A stretch of DNA of 64,000 nucleotides from Turnera subulata (lineage: Eukaryota > Streptophyta > Magnoliopsida > Malpighiales > Passifloraceae). Numbering within the stretch: position 1 is the first letter of the stretch; each line of letters starts with the position of its first letter. Both the position numbers and the translations under genes were made by a program. Below are positions 32,995 to 44,290 of the stretch, one piece after another. The stretch is from contig JAKUCV010001732.1 of the NCBI GenBank assembly GCA_028386065.3, positions 1-64,000 of the forward strand, written 5' to 3'. The notes below the pieces were generated by a model. It was not told the origin of the DNA. It did no database searches and saw only the letters and a list, made by a program, of their open reading frames with translations.

Positions 32995-34536
32995 TGTAAG
33001 TAACTGGGCATGCAAACTTGACAATCAAATGCAGTGGAAAAACCCAGAAACCATGGAGGATCCAAGTGAAAGTAACTAAACCGAATAACAATTTTTGCGT
33101 ACCTGAATCGGTTGAGATCTTTCACTCAACTGTTGTGCCGAATCAACTCGAGCCAGAAAGAAATCCCGCCCCTCTACGGTATCCACACGAACCGTCGATC
33201 TCTGGTTGGAAAACATCTCATGATCTCCAACCCGAGCACTCTCGAACCGTTGAGCTAGCTACGGATTTCCGGGAGCTATGTGGTGTTTCTTTCTTTCTCA
33301 AAGAATGGGTGTGTAATCTAAATTGTGTGTGAATGTTGTGTGTGTTGATAATCTGATCATCAAGCCCTATTTATACACACAATTAATGCATAGATTAATG
33401 AGACAATGGCCAACATCATCAGCATTAACCATCATGATTATACTTTAAGTTTAATCATGTCTCCACTATGTCTTAATGCTCCACTAAGCATTAATGGATG
33501 CTCCACTAAGAATTAATGGGATTAAACATCATATGGCATTAATTTTGGTTCAATAATTCTGATAATTAGTGAACCAAATTAGCCCAAAACGACCCAGTCG
33601 AACCATAGTCCAACCAAGGTTCAACCATGGTCCACCCACTTGGTCGAACCACTGTCCAACCATGTTTCAACCACCTGCTCGAATCAACAGTTCTAAGTGT
33701 GTGACCCTGTAGGCACTTGTAATGTTTGGCAATAATTGTAAAATCTTATTTTACAATTATAAACAATGAGCGGTGTCTAGCAACACATCATTGCTACCCA
33801 AACGACAAGATCAGTACTGATTCAATATGCCTCAGAAGCATGTCATCGTCCTTTCGTCACATTATCAAGATTAAACACGAGACAAGGAATAAGTCAATCT
33901 CGTATATGTTTAATCTAAGTTTCTTGATCCCCGAGTTAACTGTGTAAAACAGATACTAATGATATCACCATTTCACATAATCCGAGCGTGGCCATGTATT
34001 TATAGTTTAACTCTATCAAGAGGCCCAACTGATAATATACTCGTTATATGGGTTGGACGAATTCCATCTTGATCATACAAAACCCACTACACACTTATCA
34101 TATACCCAATGATTACACTAAGGTCTACTCAGTTACGAATAGCAAAGAGTAATATGAAAGTATATGACTAACATGTTGGGAATCTTGATGATCTCAGGTC
34201 AAAGGACAATACATATAAGAACCACTAATGACAATCATATAACGTTCCATATAGTGTTCTTATGTTGGGTCAGTCCAGACCACAAGTTCTCTAACTTGTA
34301 CCCATGTGTAGAATTCATATCTCATATAATTCTCAACATACGCTAGTCTTAATTTATTATTACAACTCATCCATAATAATAATCGACTAGGGACATTTAA
34401 GAATATAAAATATTCTAGGGTTATAAATATGTGCAAGCGTTTATCACATAAACATATTTATTGGAATAACCTTAATGTATATATATGACTATATACAATC
34501 ATCCAGTGATTGGCTTTTGGGCATATTACACTAACA
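32995..34536 (-). repeat. Copia-1 5' LTR
   Basis: 1,542 bp, TGTAAGTAACT...CACTAACA. Related to but clearly distinct from the Copia-2 LTR: both share CAACACATCATTGCTACCC and the terminal GGGCATATTACACTAACA. Contains a short GGTCCAACCAC-type minisatellite (33,600-33,672). Confidence 0.9.
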
Positions 34537-36892
34537 ACTATGGCGTTCCTATTTATATCCAAATGCACTTCATTTAATTCTGGAGGAAGGGGTTTTATCT
34601 GCATATTTGGTGCAAGATCGTCAGCTCCAATTTGATTGATAGGCGGCTGCGGCTGGACAGGCTGGTGGACGGGCTGGACAGGCTGAGGCTGTGCTGGGCT
34701 TAGGCTGAGGCTGTGTTGGCCCTGTCGTTTTGGCTTAATGTTGTCATCAATAGTGTCAACCTGGTAGCAGGTGCTGAAGCTCAAATTTGACTTAGGGGCC
34801 TGGAGCATACTGAAATTCATCGTATTTTCTCCAATTCTCAGTGTCACCCTTCCTTCCTCAACATCAATCAATGCCCTAGTCGTGGCAAGAAAAGGTCTCC
34901 CTAGAATGATGGGTGTGTGGGCATCTAATGCCATATCCATGACCATAAAATCAACAGGAATAAAGAAGTCACCAACCTTCACAGGCACATCCTCTTACAC
35001 TCAAACAGGATACACAAGTGATCGGTCAGCAAGTTGGATTTTCATCCTTGTGGTCTTGATGTTTCCAAGGTCCATACCTTGAGTGATGGAAAGTGGCAGC
35101 AGGCTCACACTAGCCCCTAGGTCGCATAGGGCCCCTTCGATCTTCTTGCTCCCAATATTGCATAGAATTGTAAAGCTCCCTGGGTCTGAGCATTTTTTGG
35201 GTGGTTGATGTTGAATGAGAGTGCTTCCATGGGCTGTCATAGCTATAGTCTCAATATCATCAATGGTTCTCTTCTTTGTCAAAATCTCCTTGAGGAACTT
35301 AGCATATGAAGGCACCTGTGTCACCACGTCACTGAAAGGAACATTCACATATAACTTTCTTAGCATTTCCTTGAACTTACTGAATTACTTTTCCAATTTG
35401 GCCTTGTGGTACACTTCTGGGTATGGGAGTTGAGGTTGGTATGGTCGGACAGTCTGGGGCTGTTTCTCTACTTTCTTCGTGCTAACAGCCTCAACCACAA
35501 GCTCAGCGACAGGCTGGGTCTGTGTCTGCACTGTCCGTTCCAAGCTGGATGTTGATGCTGTCTGCTCCACAGCATCAGGCTGTCTTGGTGCTGTACCCCT
35601 TAACTCCTCTTCACTGCAAAGGATTACAACGTTGCAATGTTCAGTCTTCGGGTTCTCCACTGGTTTCCCTGAAAGGGCTCCTTGCTGATTGATGGTCGTC
35701 GAGGCTTGTTGGGCAATTTGGTTCTCGAGGAATCTGTGGTGGGATTTGATTTGACTAATTTCCTCGCTCATTTTGTTCTGGTTTGCCAATATGGACTGCA
35801 GCATGCTCACCATGTCAGTGTTTTTGCCTTGCTGTCCTCCTTGGTTCTGTCTTTGGTATGGGAGCTGTCCGCCTTGATGCTATCGTTGAAGTTGGGGCTG
35901 TTGTGGGATTCTTTCTTCATTTGGTCCTCTCCAAGAGAAATTTGGATGATTTCTCCAAGAGGGATTATAAGTGTTCCCATATGGCCCTTGCTTCTGCTGG
36001 ATGAAAATTGCTTGCTCTGAATCACACTTGGTAAAAAGTGGGCAATTGGACGTGCTGTGAGGTCCTCCACATCCTTCACAGTCTAAGGCTGTGGAAGTGG
36101 CTGCCTTGACGTGAGCAGCCCCTAATTGCTTCCTGAGGGCTTCAATCTCTGCCTCTAGCTTGGTTACTCTGTCTACTCCAATTATTTCGAATGTCTTGAC
36201 TCCTCTGATCTGGGTTTTCCTTTTGGATAGGGCTTCAAGAATGGCAACTCCATCACTATAGTCCTTGTCCAGAAATGAACCATTTGCCATTTTGTCGAGG
36301 GTGTTCTGGTCTTCATCACTCAGCCGTAATAAATTTGCTCAAGCTACACGGCCTCATCAATTCTGTGGTTTGGGAATCTCCTCAGCAGTCCCTTGAAGTG
36401 CTCCCAAGCATCATGAATGGATTCATCATAGCACTGGGAAAAGCCGATGAGTTGCTGCCTCAAGCTTGCAACTTTGCTCGACGGGTGGTATTCCTTCAAG
36501 AATGCTCTGACCAGGCTGTCCTAATCTGTGAAATGGCCTGCCTCATGGTTGTTGAGCCATTCTAATGCTACGTCTTTGAGTGAGAATAGAAATACCCTCA
36601 TATATAGCTGCTCCTTGGTCATTCCGTCTATGTTTACAGTGCTACACACCCGCAGAAAATTCTGCAAGTGTGAATTTGGATCTTCTGAAGGTAAGCCTCC
36701 AAATGTGCGCCTCTCCAACATGCTGAGCAGGTTTGTTCTGATTTCATAGGGGGCCTCGACATCTGGAATGGCTATGCTGTTGTGGATGATGGTGGTTGGT
36801 GGTTGTAGGAGCTGGGACATGGGGATGTAAGGTCACACAGGCTGAGCCTATTCAATCTTTGGGTGTGCTCCTTCATTGAGTCTGTTCGCCAT
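34537..36892 (-). pseudogene. Athila/Tat Gag-protease (degenerate)
   Basis: Begins at ATG 36,892 and is interrupted by a few stops (near 36,850, 36,520, 36,340, 35,880, 35,383, 34,995). Reading order: SMLERRTFGGLPSEDPNSHL and SLKDVALEWLNN (Gag capsid region), SLRQQLIGFSQCYDESIHDAWEHFK-type residues, a zinc knuckle CEGCGGPHSTSNC (36,043-36,084), a Q/P-rich linker, PSYAKFLKEILTKKR, and a protease region with ALCDLGASVSLLPLSI (about 35,085-35,130), whose D-L-G-A form is usual for Athila/Tat. It ends with GRPFLATTRALIDVEEG and a P/Q-rich tail, then the Copia-1 insertion. No reverse transcriptase follows. Confidence 0.85.
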
Positions 36893-37086
36893 GGTTTGTT
36901 GTTTCTGCTTGCTCTTCTTGCAAAACTCACGGGCTGTCCTTTCAATCTTCTGATGGAAGGTTAAAGATGGCTTCTTGCTCCTAGTTTGGGGCATGCACCA
37001 CCTAAAAACTTCAACTTGGAAAAAGAAAAAGGTTAAGTAACAAAAAGCCTAATAAGTCAGAAATAAAAAGTAAAAGATTCAACCGC

Positions 37087-37107
37087 CAGTCCCCGGCAAC
37101 GGCGCCA
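37087..37107 (-). other. tRNA-Asp-type primer-binding site of the Tat element
   Basis: TGGCGCCGTTGCCGGGGACT on the minus strand, six bases from the LTR end at 37,114. Matches the 3' end of plant tRNA-Asp (18 bases: 37,090-37,107), the usual primer of the Athila/Tat group. Confidence 0.85.
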
Positions 37108-37113
37108 AAAACT

Positions 37114-39221
37114 TGATGCGTGTGCTATCCTGCAAGTGCACAAGGTTGTTGTAGTACTTAAATCAAGGTCGTATCCACAGGGACTGGGTTGAATCTGTTC
37201 TCCTTCAATTTCGGACAAACTAGACTTGAAAATAATTAAACAAGAGTGGATTGGATGATTAATGATTAAAACTAAAAATGAGCAGTAAGGTAAATATAAC
37301 AGCAATCTAAACGAGGAAGAGATCAGAAATGGTGAGTTCTTAGACATCCGGGGTCCACATGTCCTGATTTATGCTTATAAATTGCTCAACAGCATCATCA
37401 GAGACTGAGCCTGTGGATGAGGCTGTGACTAATTAGATGTCTTGTCGGGGCTCCCAACCTAAGGTACTATCAACGGCTTTCGATCTCATTAATAGTTCCT
37501 TAAGCTTTCATCTACCCCCCTGTCACTAGAGTAGACGTCCACTTAAGGATGAGGTTCAATGTTGGTGCAAATTCCCACAGTCTCTCCCTACCTTCTTTCG
37601 AATGTCTAAGGAGTGAAGGCTGACTATTATAGGTCTAGCACTCCTGGCTTCTCCTTTCTGTCCTTCACCAGGCTGCTACTAAACTAAGAATATGCTACCC
37701 AATAATCAATCAAGAATCAAACTAGGAGTTGTGTTATCTCTTGACTATACTGTCACGGAATGAGGCTGTGCTGGGCACAGCATGATGCTGTCGACAGCAA
37801 GGGAGTCAATTATAAGATTGGTTCTTGGAGGCGCTCTTAACCTATACTGCACCTATTTGTTTCCCTCACAGGTGCCTCCCATGGTTCTCATCTTCCATGT
37901 GCTCTCGCATTGGTCAAACTCAGGGGATTAAGATTGGTGTTTAGGCTAATTCCTCAATTAGTTTCTAACCTCGTCACAAGCTAAAAACTAAGAGTTTGGT
38001 TGTTGTTGTTCTAGTAGCTATAGTTTCTCCTTTCGGTCCCTCACCTAGCTACCTGTGTTCATGCATGGGTTTGATAAGAACCTAGACTTAGAGAAGGTTC
38101 TCAACAACTAAAGCAAGAAAAAGGGTTAAGAACATGAGCAATTTATTTAGCAAAGACCGAGTACATGCTTCCCCCTTCAACCTAAGAAGGGGTTGTTTAG
38201 TTCATAATCAAGGTTACAGAAACAATGGAAGAATGGATTGGCATCGTGTTTGTGAACAAACTAGAGGTTAGGGACGACACGGTTTCTACCTAGAAAGGCT
38301 GCAGAACCGTGTTTTCCCTTGGACCCTTGGTGTTTCTGGGTCCCACCTCTTTTCTCAAGCCCTCTGTAACTATGGGGTTTCTGGGGTTTTTGATCCGGGG
38401 ATTCCTGGATGCTTTCCAGCCTTCTTCTTTCCCTTTTTGTTGGTGCAACTCCCTTCTCTTCTTCCTGCCAACTTGCTGAAGAGCATGTGTGTTAGGGCAA
38501 GTTGGCTCCTCTGTCTTCCAGCGTGTGTGTCAGGATAGGCATGATGGGCAGCAAATTGATTGGTGGATTGGTAGTGGGTTGCAGGTTTGGCAGAGGGAAT
38601 ATTGGAGTTTTGAGTGGGTAATTCCTCTGGCCACCTTCTGGGCACTATGATTATTATTCTCCTCTGCCAAAAGGAATTCCAAAGCACTCAAGTTGTGTTT
38701 TGCAGGCTCCATGTGCGGGATGAGCAAGTGGTGCAGTTTAATATTGTTTATGTAATTCTGGGTTTTTGCAGGTCGCACAGCATGAGGCTGTTGAGGCACA
38801 GGTTGAGGCTGTGCAAGGCTTAATTGCAGTCCTCCTTCAACTTCTTCTTTGGTTGGTTTCTGCCTCTTCTGCCAAAAATGAAGTGTCATGAAGACTTCCT
38901 ATAAATGTGCTGGGACAATGATCCTTATTGGAAATCTTGTGATTTGCAGGTGGAATTAGGTCTTTAATCGAGTTTGTAATGAACAACAGCCTCAGGAACA
39001 GCCTCAAGGGTTCTGCAATAGGCTCATGCTGTGGCAGAAGCTATTTCTTTAAATTCTTCAATAAAATCTTCCCAAATTGGTTGAAATGCACCTGAAATCA
39101 CTAATTATGCAGTAAAGGGTAGGAATACAGGAAATATGACAGAATTATGCATAAGAGGCATATAATCATGTAAGAATAAGCACATATCATGCCTAAAACT
39201 ATGCATATTTTGTGTGCATCA
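37114..39221 (-). repeat. 5' LTR of the Athila/Tat-type element
   Basis: 2,108 bp, TGATGCGTGTGC...TTGTGTGCATCA. Same organisation as the 3' LTR and the same palindromic words in the same places (37,385, 37,760, 38,774, 38,985). Confidence 0.9.
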
Positions 39222-39621
39222 CTGTTGCTAACTTTAGCAACCTGTTTTGCAGGCCATGCAGGTATGTGTTCTCCGGTTACTGGGTCGATTGCTGAAGTCG
39301 GACTCGGCGAGTTTGGGAGCGGGTTGCTGTTCCATTAGTGGCTCGTGNGTTGGTTGGTGGTGGTATTTGTATCTGCTGGTGTTTTTGCTTATCTTATGTA
39401 ATGGTGGTTTCATCCACAACCTTCTGTTTATAATCAATAATATGCTTTCCGGTTTGCCAAAAATCATCTCAATTATTGACAATTTTATAATGGCATCTGC
39501 TAATTGTTTCCGAACAACAATCCTAAGTCCTCCTTGATGTCACAAGATACAAAAATTTATATGCGAAAACAATATAGGATAGAAATATTAATTTGAAGAA
39601 TATTGTTTTTTTTAAAAAGAA
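39222..39621. other. Unassigned flank between Tat element and Helitron
   Basis: Right flank of the Tat insertion. Includes the single N (39,350) and TTTTGCAGGCCATGCAGGTATG, which looks like a splice acceptor followed by a short reading, but no exon can be supported. Confidence 0.4.
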
Positions 39622-39633
39622 CTAGTTTTTGTG

Positions 39634-39650
39634 CACGTGCATTGCACGTG
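39634..39650 (-). terminator. Helitron 3' terminal hairpin
   Basis: Seven-base stem CACGTGC/GCACGTG with loop ATT, eight bases from the terminal CTAG. In Helitrons this hairpin acts as the end signal for rolling-circle transfer (not a transcription terminator). Confidence 0.8.
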
Positions 39651-39989
39651 GTACAATCTTGTTTTTTTTAGATAAGTTTTTGAGAATTTAAAGATTTTGT
39701 TTTATTTTTTAAATTAGGTGAAATATTCTCATTGTAATTTATAATTTTATAAATAAATTACAAATTATTAATATAATAATTACCTTATATTTATAATCAA
39801 TTAAATAATTACTTTTTTAATAATATTTTTTGTATTGTAATTTGATTATAATATATTAAGCATGAAAACGGTTTATATGAAAGATTTTGACATTTGTAAA
39901 TACTGAGCAACATAAAGTTATGTAATAGAAAACTCAATTTTTTTTAGTTTAACTTTCTTAAGAATTGAGTGACACATGTATTTATAATA

Positions 39990-41100
39990 TTATAGGAAGT
40001 GGATATGCTTTATGTTCCAAAATTATCTGTCCTACCTCTTGTCAAGATACAATTCTTGCTTCATCAAATTTTCAAATCTCATCTATCGTTGTAGTGCTAT
40101 TGTCCTCTGCAATATGCACTGCCACTCTAACTTGTCCTTTGTATATGTACTTGTAAAGAACTTTACAGAACATATACTTGAGCACTTCTCAACATTAATA
40201 TCACAATTATATACTTAAGCATATCTCAAGAGATATGCATTGTAAGGTATAACTCATCAGTTATCTACTACTTTCCTTTTCTTTCTCACGATTTGATTAC
40301 TATTCCATCGTCTACATATTGGATATCTATCTTTTCCTTTAGTTGTTGACGAAATAAATATTCTAGGATAATGAAATCGACATTACGGAGTTTCTTTATC
40401 AACATTTTCTTGCACCATGCAGCTACAATTTTTCTTCAACTCATCGCAAGGCCAATGCATCATGTGCTTTGATACTAACAGATAGAGCAATAGTGAAACT
40501 GTTCTAGAGATGTAATTTTATTGCTTTCTTTTAGTATAAGCAATAAATGTACATGTGGCATTCCTTTTTTTTTTTTTAAAAAAAACTCTATGACGAAAGC
40601 ATGTTCCGTTACAAATATATGCTTTTTAATTATTTGATCTTTGATATCCTGAAATTTGGCCCAAAACACTCTATCTTAGTAATTTCGGTCTATTTTGTGC
40701 AGTTTGTTCATATTTCAACTCATCTTTAATCTCTTGCCATTCCGGATTGCATGTTATTGTTTTAAACAAATCAGGTTTCCTAAATCGTTGAACTAACGTC
40801 GTATTTCTCTTGGACCTCCGATAAAAGAACTTGATAGTATGAGCATTTTTCCAACTTCATTTGCTTTAGTCTCTCCAGCCATGACACTATCAACAATACC
40901 TTGATATAATTTTTATCTTATTTTTTATTGTTATAGACAAAAATAGCTGAGTCTTGTTGTTTCTAGTTTTCTATATATGTCAACCGTAAATTGTTGAAAC
41001 AATCTTCCAACCAAAAGAATTAAAATCCATTCATCTTCTCTTATTTGAAGTTTGTAGCAATAATATTCTCTACAAGAAACTTTTGTAGTTGTGAGTCTAT
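39990..41100 (-). pseudogene. Helitron Rep (HUH endonuclease) relic
   Basis: Broken by stops and frameshifts but readable from N to C: REYYCYKLQIRED, GRLFQQFTVDIYRKLETTRL, LYQGIVDSVMAGETKANEVG, SSFIGGPREIRR, then KKKGMPHVHLLLIL carrying the HUH motif (HVH, 40,548-40,565), KHMMHWPCDE, YPICRR, and in another frame VLYKYIYKGQVRVAVHI (about 40,100-40,160), which holds the Rep tyrosines. An intact relative would nick DNA and form a 5'-phosphotyrosine bond. The helicase that normally follows in RepHel proteins is absent. Order and strand agree with the 3' hairpin at 39,634. Confidence 0.85.
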
Positions 41101-42199
41101 GCACTCCTATATAAGAAGAATTTTTTTAATAAACTAAATATTATATGTAGAATATTTTTCTCATATAATTAGATAAATAAGTCTCATATATTTATAACCG
41201 GTACAAATATTAATTTTATTAATATTAGAATTTTTTTATTTTTTATAATGAGACATGATCTTTAAAAATGTATATTAGTTTACCTATCCATTTTTTTTAT
41301 TTTTTTTATAAGCTTTATCCTTTATTATACTTTAGATATAAATTGGACTAATAATTTTTGTAGTTAAATTAGCATAATTCCTCATAGAAAAAAACTAAAA
41401 TCATCGTGGAAAAAATTACTGGCAGTGATAATAATAGCATGTTTTTTGATCTTCTCTTTCGAATATGTCATCAGAAGACGAAAACACAGGTGTATTATAG
41501 TTTTTTTTTGTCAAAGTATTATAATTGTTGTTGATTGTAGTACTTCTAGGCCTACTGAAGCGCCCCGACCCATATTTACTGAACACAGTAAACACGTGCT
41601 GAAACTATTCTTATTGATAAAACAGACAGTACATCGCAGTCAAAATACTACACAGTAAATCCAATTACAACAGAAGTTCCAAGACATTATCCGTCACCCA
41701 CACTCGGGGACCATTATTCAATACACACACACAAAGCTCAATAGCAGTAGCAGAAAGCATATGATACAGCAACAGAGGCAATATAGTAATGCAGCAACAC
41801 AGCAACACAACAGCATGTATAATACAGCAGCAAAAGTCTTATATGCACCTGCAGCGGAGGTATGGATCCGGGGTCAGGTGGAGAAGAAAGCAGCAGCCAT
41901 CGAACGTCGTACCTGAACTACGAAACAACTTAACCTACGGGATGAAAGCCCGCAGGCGAGGGGTGAGTCCGAAGTGCTCACCGACCATGGATAAATAGAG
42001 ATATGCAGGCAACCATAATACTTTCGAAGAAAATACCAACAAAAGACAACTCAAAGATTCTACCAAATCACGACTGAGCCATGACCAAAAGAATAGTTAT
42101 TATTATTACCAATTTTATCTTTCGGGCCCCTGTCACTGGACAAGCTAGGGTCGTACCTGGTTATTAACTAATTCCGGATGCCAGGCCAAAACATAATCC

Positions 42200-42273
42200 G
42201 GGATCAACATCCCAATAACAAACCAATCCGGGATCAACATCCCAATATCCAAATCATCCGGGATCAACATCCC
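42200..42273. repeat. GGGAT-N4-ATCCC palindrome array, copy 4 (three units)
   Basis: GGGATCAACATCCC at 42,200, 42,230 and 42,260: an exact 30-base period with similar spacers, unlike the irregular spacing in the other copies. This looks like a young tandem amplification of one unit. Confidence 0.9.
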
Positions 42274-43369
42274 CAATAACCAAACCAAACCGGCCATGAC
42301 ACCATAGAACCTGCCTCTAACCATCTAGTTGTATCACTACTTTTCGCTTGACAATTAAATCATCATCTCAAATTCAATTCCCATTCCGTTACTCTATCCT
42401 CAATTATCCAACTTTCTATTATCTCAATTTATACCACAGACCCAACCAATCAACAATCTCATAACTCCAATTATTCACAATTAACAGTTCAACAATTACT
42501 CACAATATCCACAAGACCAACAACACAGTCCAACAACAGCAACAACAATAACCATAGCAATCAAATAACTAACAATGATCATCTCAGCAGTTCAATCAAA
42601 CAACAAAACACACACAGTATTACAGGCACATATTAAGGGTTATCCATCCTCACCTTAGCCGATTATCAATTTTGGAAATGCCCAACAGACTCCAAGTCCG
42701 GTTTCACAGGTAACTGCTCGTTATCAACTCCTATATCAAACAAATAATATGCACATATAAGATGTTATGTAGATGCCATGCTAATACTGTATGCCGTAAA
42801 ATAAATACTGACTCGTCTCGATTACTGCCTCGGGTTATTCCCGTTATCATCATAATTCACCATTTAATTTTCATGTGTCAAAAACATACTATACTTATAC
42901 CTGGTTATTATTCCGGTATTTATTACTTTGATAATACCCTTTCCATATTTATTTTCCTCAAAATAATTATTTTTCCATAAAATTATACATTTCTCCAAAA
43001 TATATATTTTTTCCATTAATTCCATAATATTATTTCCCAAAATTATTTTCCCTTCCAGAATTATATATATATATATATATAAATATATTCCCATTATTAT
43101 TTTCCAGATTTTTATTTCCTTAGTTCTTTTTCTTTTTAAATTTCGGACTGGGCCTTACTGTGCAGCCCATGTCCAAAAACCCAGCCAAAAACCAGGCCCA
43201 ACCCTAGAACTAGGTCATGCCGGGCCAGCAACCCAAGAGTGCCAGCCCAGGTCCAAGGCATCAAGCCCAGGCCTTCGGTTAGCCTCTTCTGGGTCTGCCC
43301 TTGACCCACTCGCTCATCCGGGTCTACGGGTTGACCCGCCCGTCACTCCCTTGCGAAAACGGGTCGCTT

Positions 43370-43371
43370 AC
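43370..43371 (-). other. Splice-donor-like site in solo LTR leader
   Basis: Minus-strand CACCAAG|GTAAGCGACCC closes the GC-rich leader, the same place as in the related LTRs. Confidence 0.4.
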
Positions 43372-44290
43372 CTTGGTGAGCTGCAGACGATGGCGGCACG
43401 AGCGGATCGAGGCACGACGAGGCAGGTGTGGACAGCGCGACGCAAGGAGGGAGGAAGGCGACGGAGTAACGAGCTGCAGGCGGCTCGAAGCGGCAGCTCC
43501 GGTCGGTCGTCGCGTGGAGATGGGACGCGGTGGCTGCTGGGTCGACGCGCACGGAAGGAAGGCGACTGCGATGACTTCAGGTGGCTGCGACGAGGAAGTG
43601 AGGGAGAAGAAGGAGGGTGGCTGATGTCGGCTCAGATGGCGGTGCGTGGTACGGTGGTGGTGACGGTGGTTGCGGTGGCGGTAGTGGAGAAGAAAAGAAA
43701 ATGGAAAGGGGAAGAGTGCCAAAACGGTGAGTTTTAGGTGTGTTGGTGTTTTGTTTTTTTTTTTTTTGTTTAAGGAGTTGTGCAGGCAGGAAAGGAACGA
43801 GAAGCTGGGTTTGTGTGTGTTTGCAGAAAGAAGAAAGGTGATGGTGGCGTACTAGAAAAGCAGAAGAAACATAGGTTAAAGGTATGCAAAACACTGGTAA
43901 GGCACGGGTGAAGGACTAGCAATACAGGAAAGAGGCGGCTCACAGGATGCATAATTGAGCTGCCTCAATTATGTAGCACTATGCTGCATGAGAGGTGTGT
44001 CCCGTCCGAACCAGAAAATAACCAATATACCCCCTTACCTTTATTTCTGATCCGTTAACTCTAGGATAAACCTGACTTTTTTGAAGATTCCTGGACCCGA
44101 AAAATTCCAACTTTGATCCGTAAAATCAGCAGAAAAATCCCGAACGTGGGACAGGGCTCGGTATCGGAATCCGATGCCCGATTTACCATGAAATAATTAC
44201 CAAAGATTATTTTTATATGGTAAATTACTGTACAAAGTATTTTATAGTCCCGGTAAAAATATAAATTTCTACCTGGGCTATTACACCTAT

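Larger units (their letters stand above)
25161..34536 (-). mobile_element. Copia-1: nested Ty1/copia retrotransposon
   Basis: TGTAAGTAACT...ACTAACA LTRs at 25,161-26,178 and 32,995-34,536. Perfect 5-bp duplication ACTAT at 25,156-25,160 and 34,537-34,541. On the minus strand: primer site TGGTAGCGGAGCC (32,982-32,994), a 1.18-kb leader, gag, protease, integrase (mostly in the gap), reverse transcriptase split by a Mutator-like element, RNase H, polypurine tract AAGTGGGAGAT (26,179-26,189). The order INT-RT-RH defines Ty1/copia. A few stops (31,554, about 30,484 and others) and the split RT make it non-functional. Confidence 0.95.
20875..39221 (-). mobile_element. Athila/Tat-type Ty3/gypsy retrotransposon with nested insertions
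   Basis: Matching LTRs at 20,875-22,992 and 37,114-39,221, tips TGATGC...GCATCA (TTCATCA in the left copy), and flanks CTATT (20,870-20,874) and CTGTT (39,222-39,226), a 5-bp duplication with one change. On the minus strand the order is 5' LTR, tRNA-Asp-type primer site, Gag-protease, integrase C-terminus, a conserved TTGGGAGGCAACCCAA palindrome (24,831-24,846), about 1.8 kb of untranslated DNA, polypurine tract, 3' LTR. Reverse transcriptase, RNase H and the integrase core are absent although both sides of the Copia-1 insertion are readable. It was therefore already non-autonomous. Layout and primer site fit the Athila/Tat group. Confidence 0.85.
39622..41555 (-). mobile_element. Helitron relic, minus strand (3' end and Rep region)
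   Basis: On the minus strand the element ends with a hairpin CACGTGC-AAT-GCACGTG (39,634-39,650), eight bases, then CTAG (39,622-39,625) followed by T, which is the Helitron 3' rule. Upstream on the same strand is a Rep coding relic (39,990-41,100). Only about 340 AT-rich bases separate Rep from the 3' end, so the helicase is missing. The 5' side is cut by the solo LTR at 41,556, and the 5' TC tip beyond it was not located. Confidence 0.8.
41556..44285 (-). mobile_element. Solo long LTR inserted in the Helitron relic
   Basis: TGAAGCGCCCCGACCC...GGGCTATTACA, 2,730 bp, flanked by CCTAC (41,551-41,555) and CCTAT (44,286-44,290), a 5-bp duplication with one change. Related to the LARD LTR and to 1-2,018. 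Contains a CCCGCAGGCGAGGGGTGAGT block, three palindrome units, a pyrimidine/AT-rich half and a GC-rich leader-like part (43,280-43,740). No interior remains, so unequal recombination between two LTRs is the likely origin. ORFs at 43,300-43,894 are leader shadows. Confidence 0.85.

Noticed and set aside
43300..43894. Overlapping GC-rich frames (105-132 codons) in the solo LTR
   Set aside because: They occupy the leader part of the LTR on both strands, and the related LTRs carry different frames at the equivalent place.
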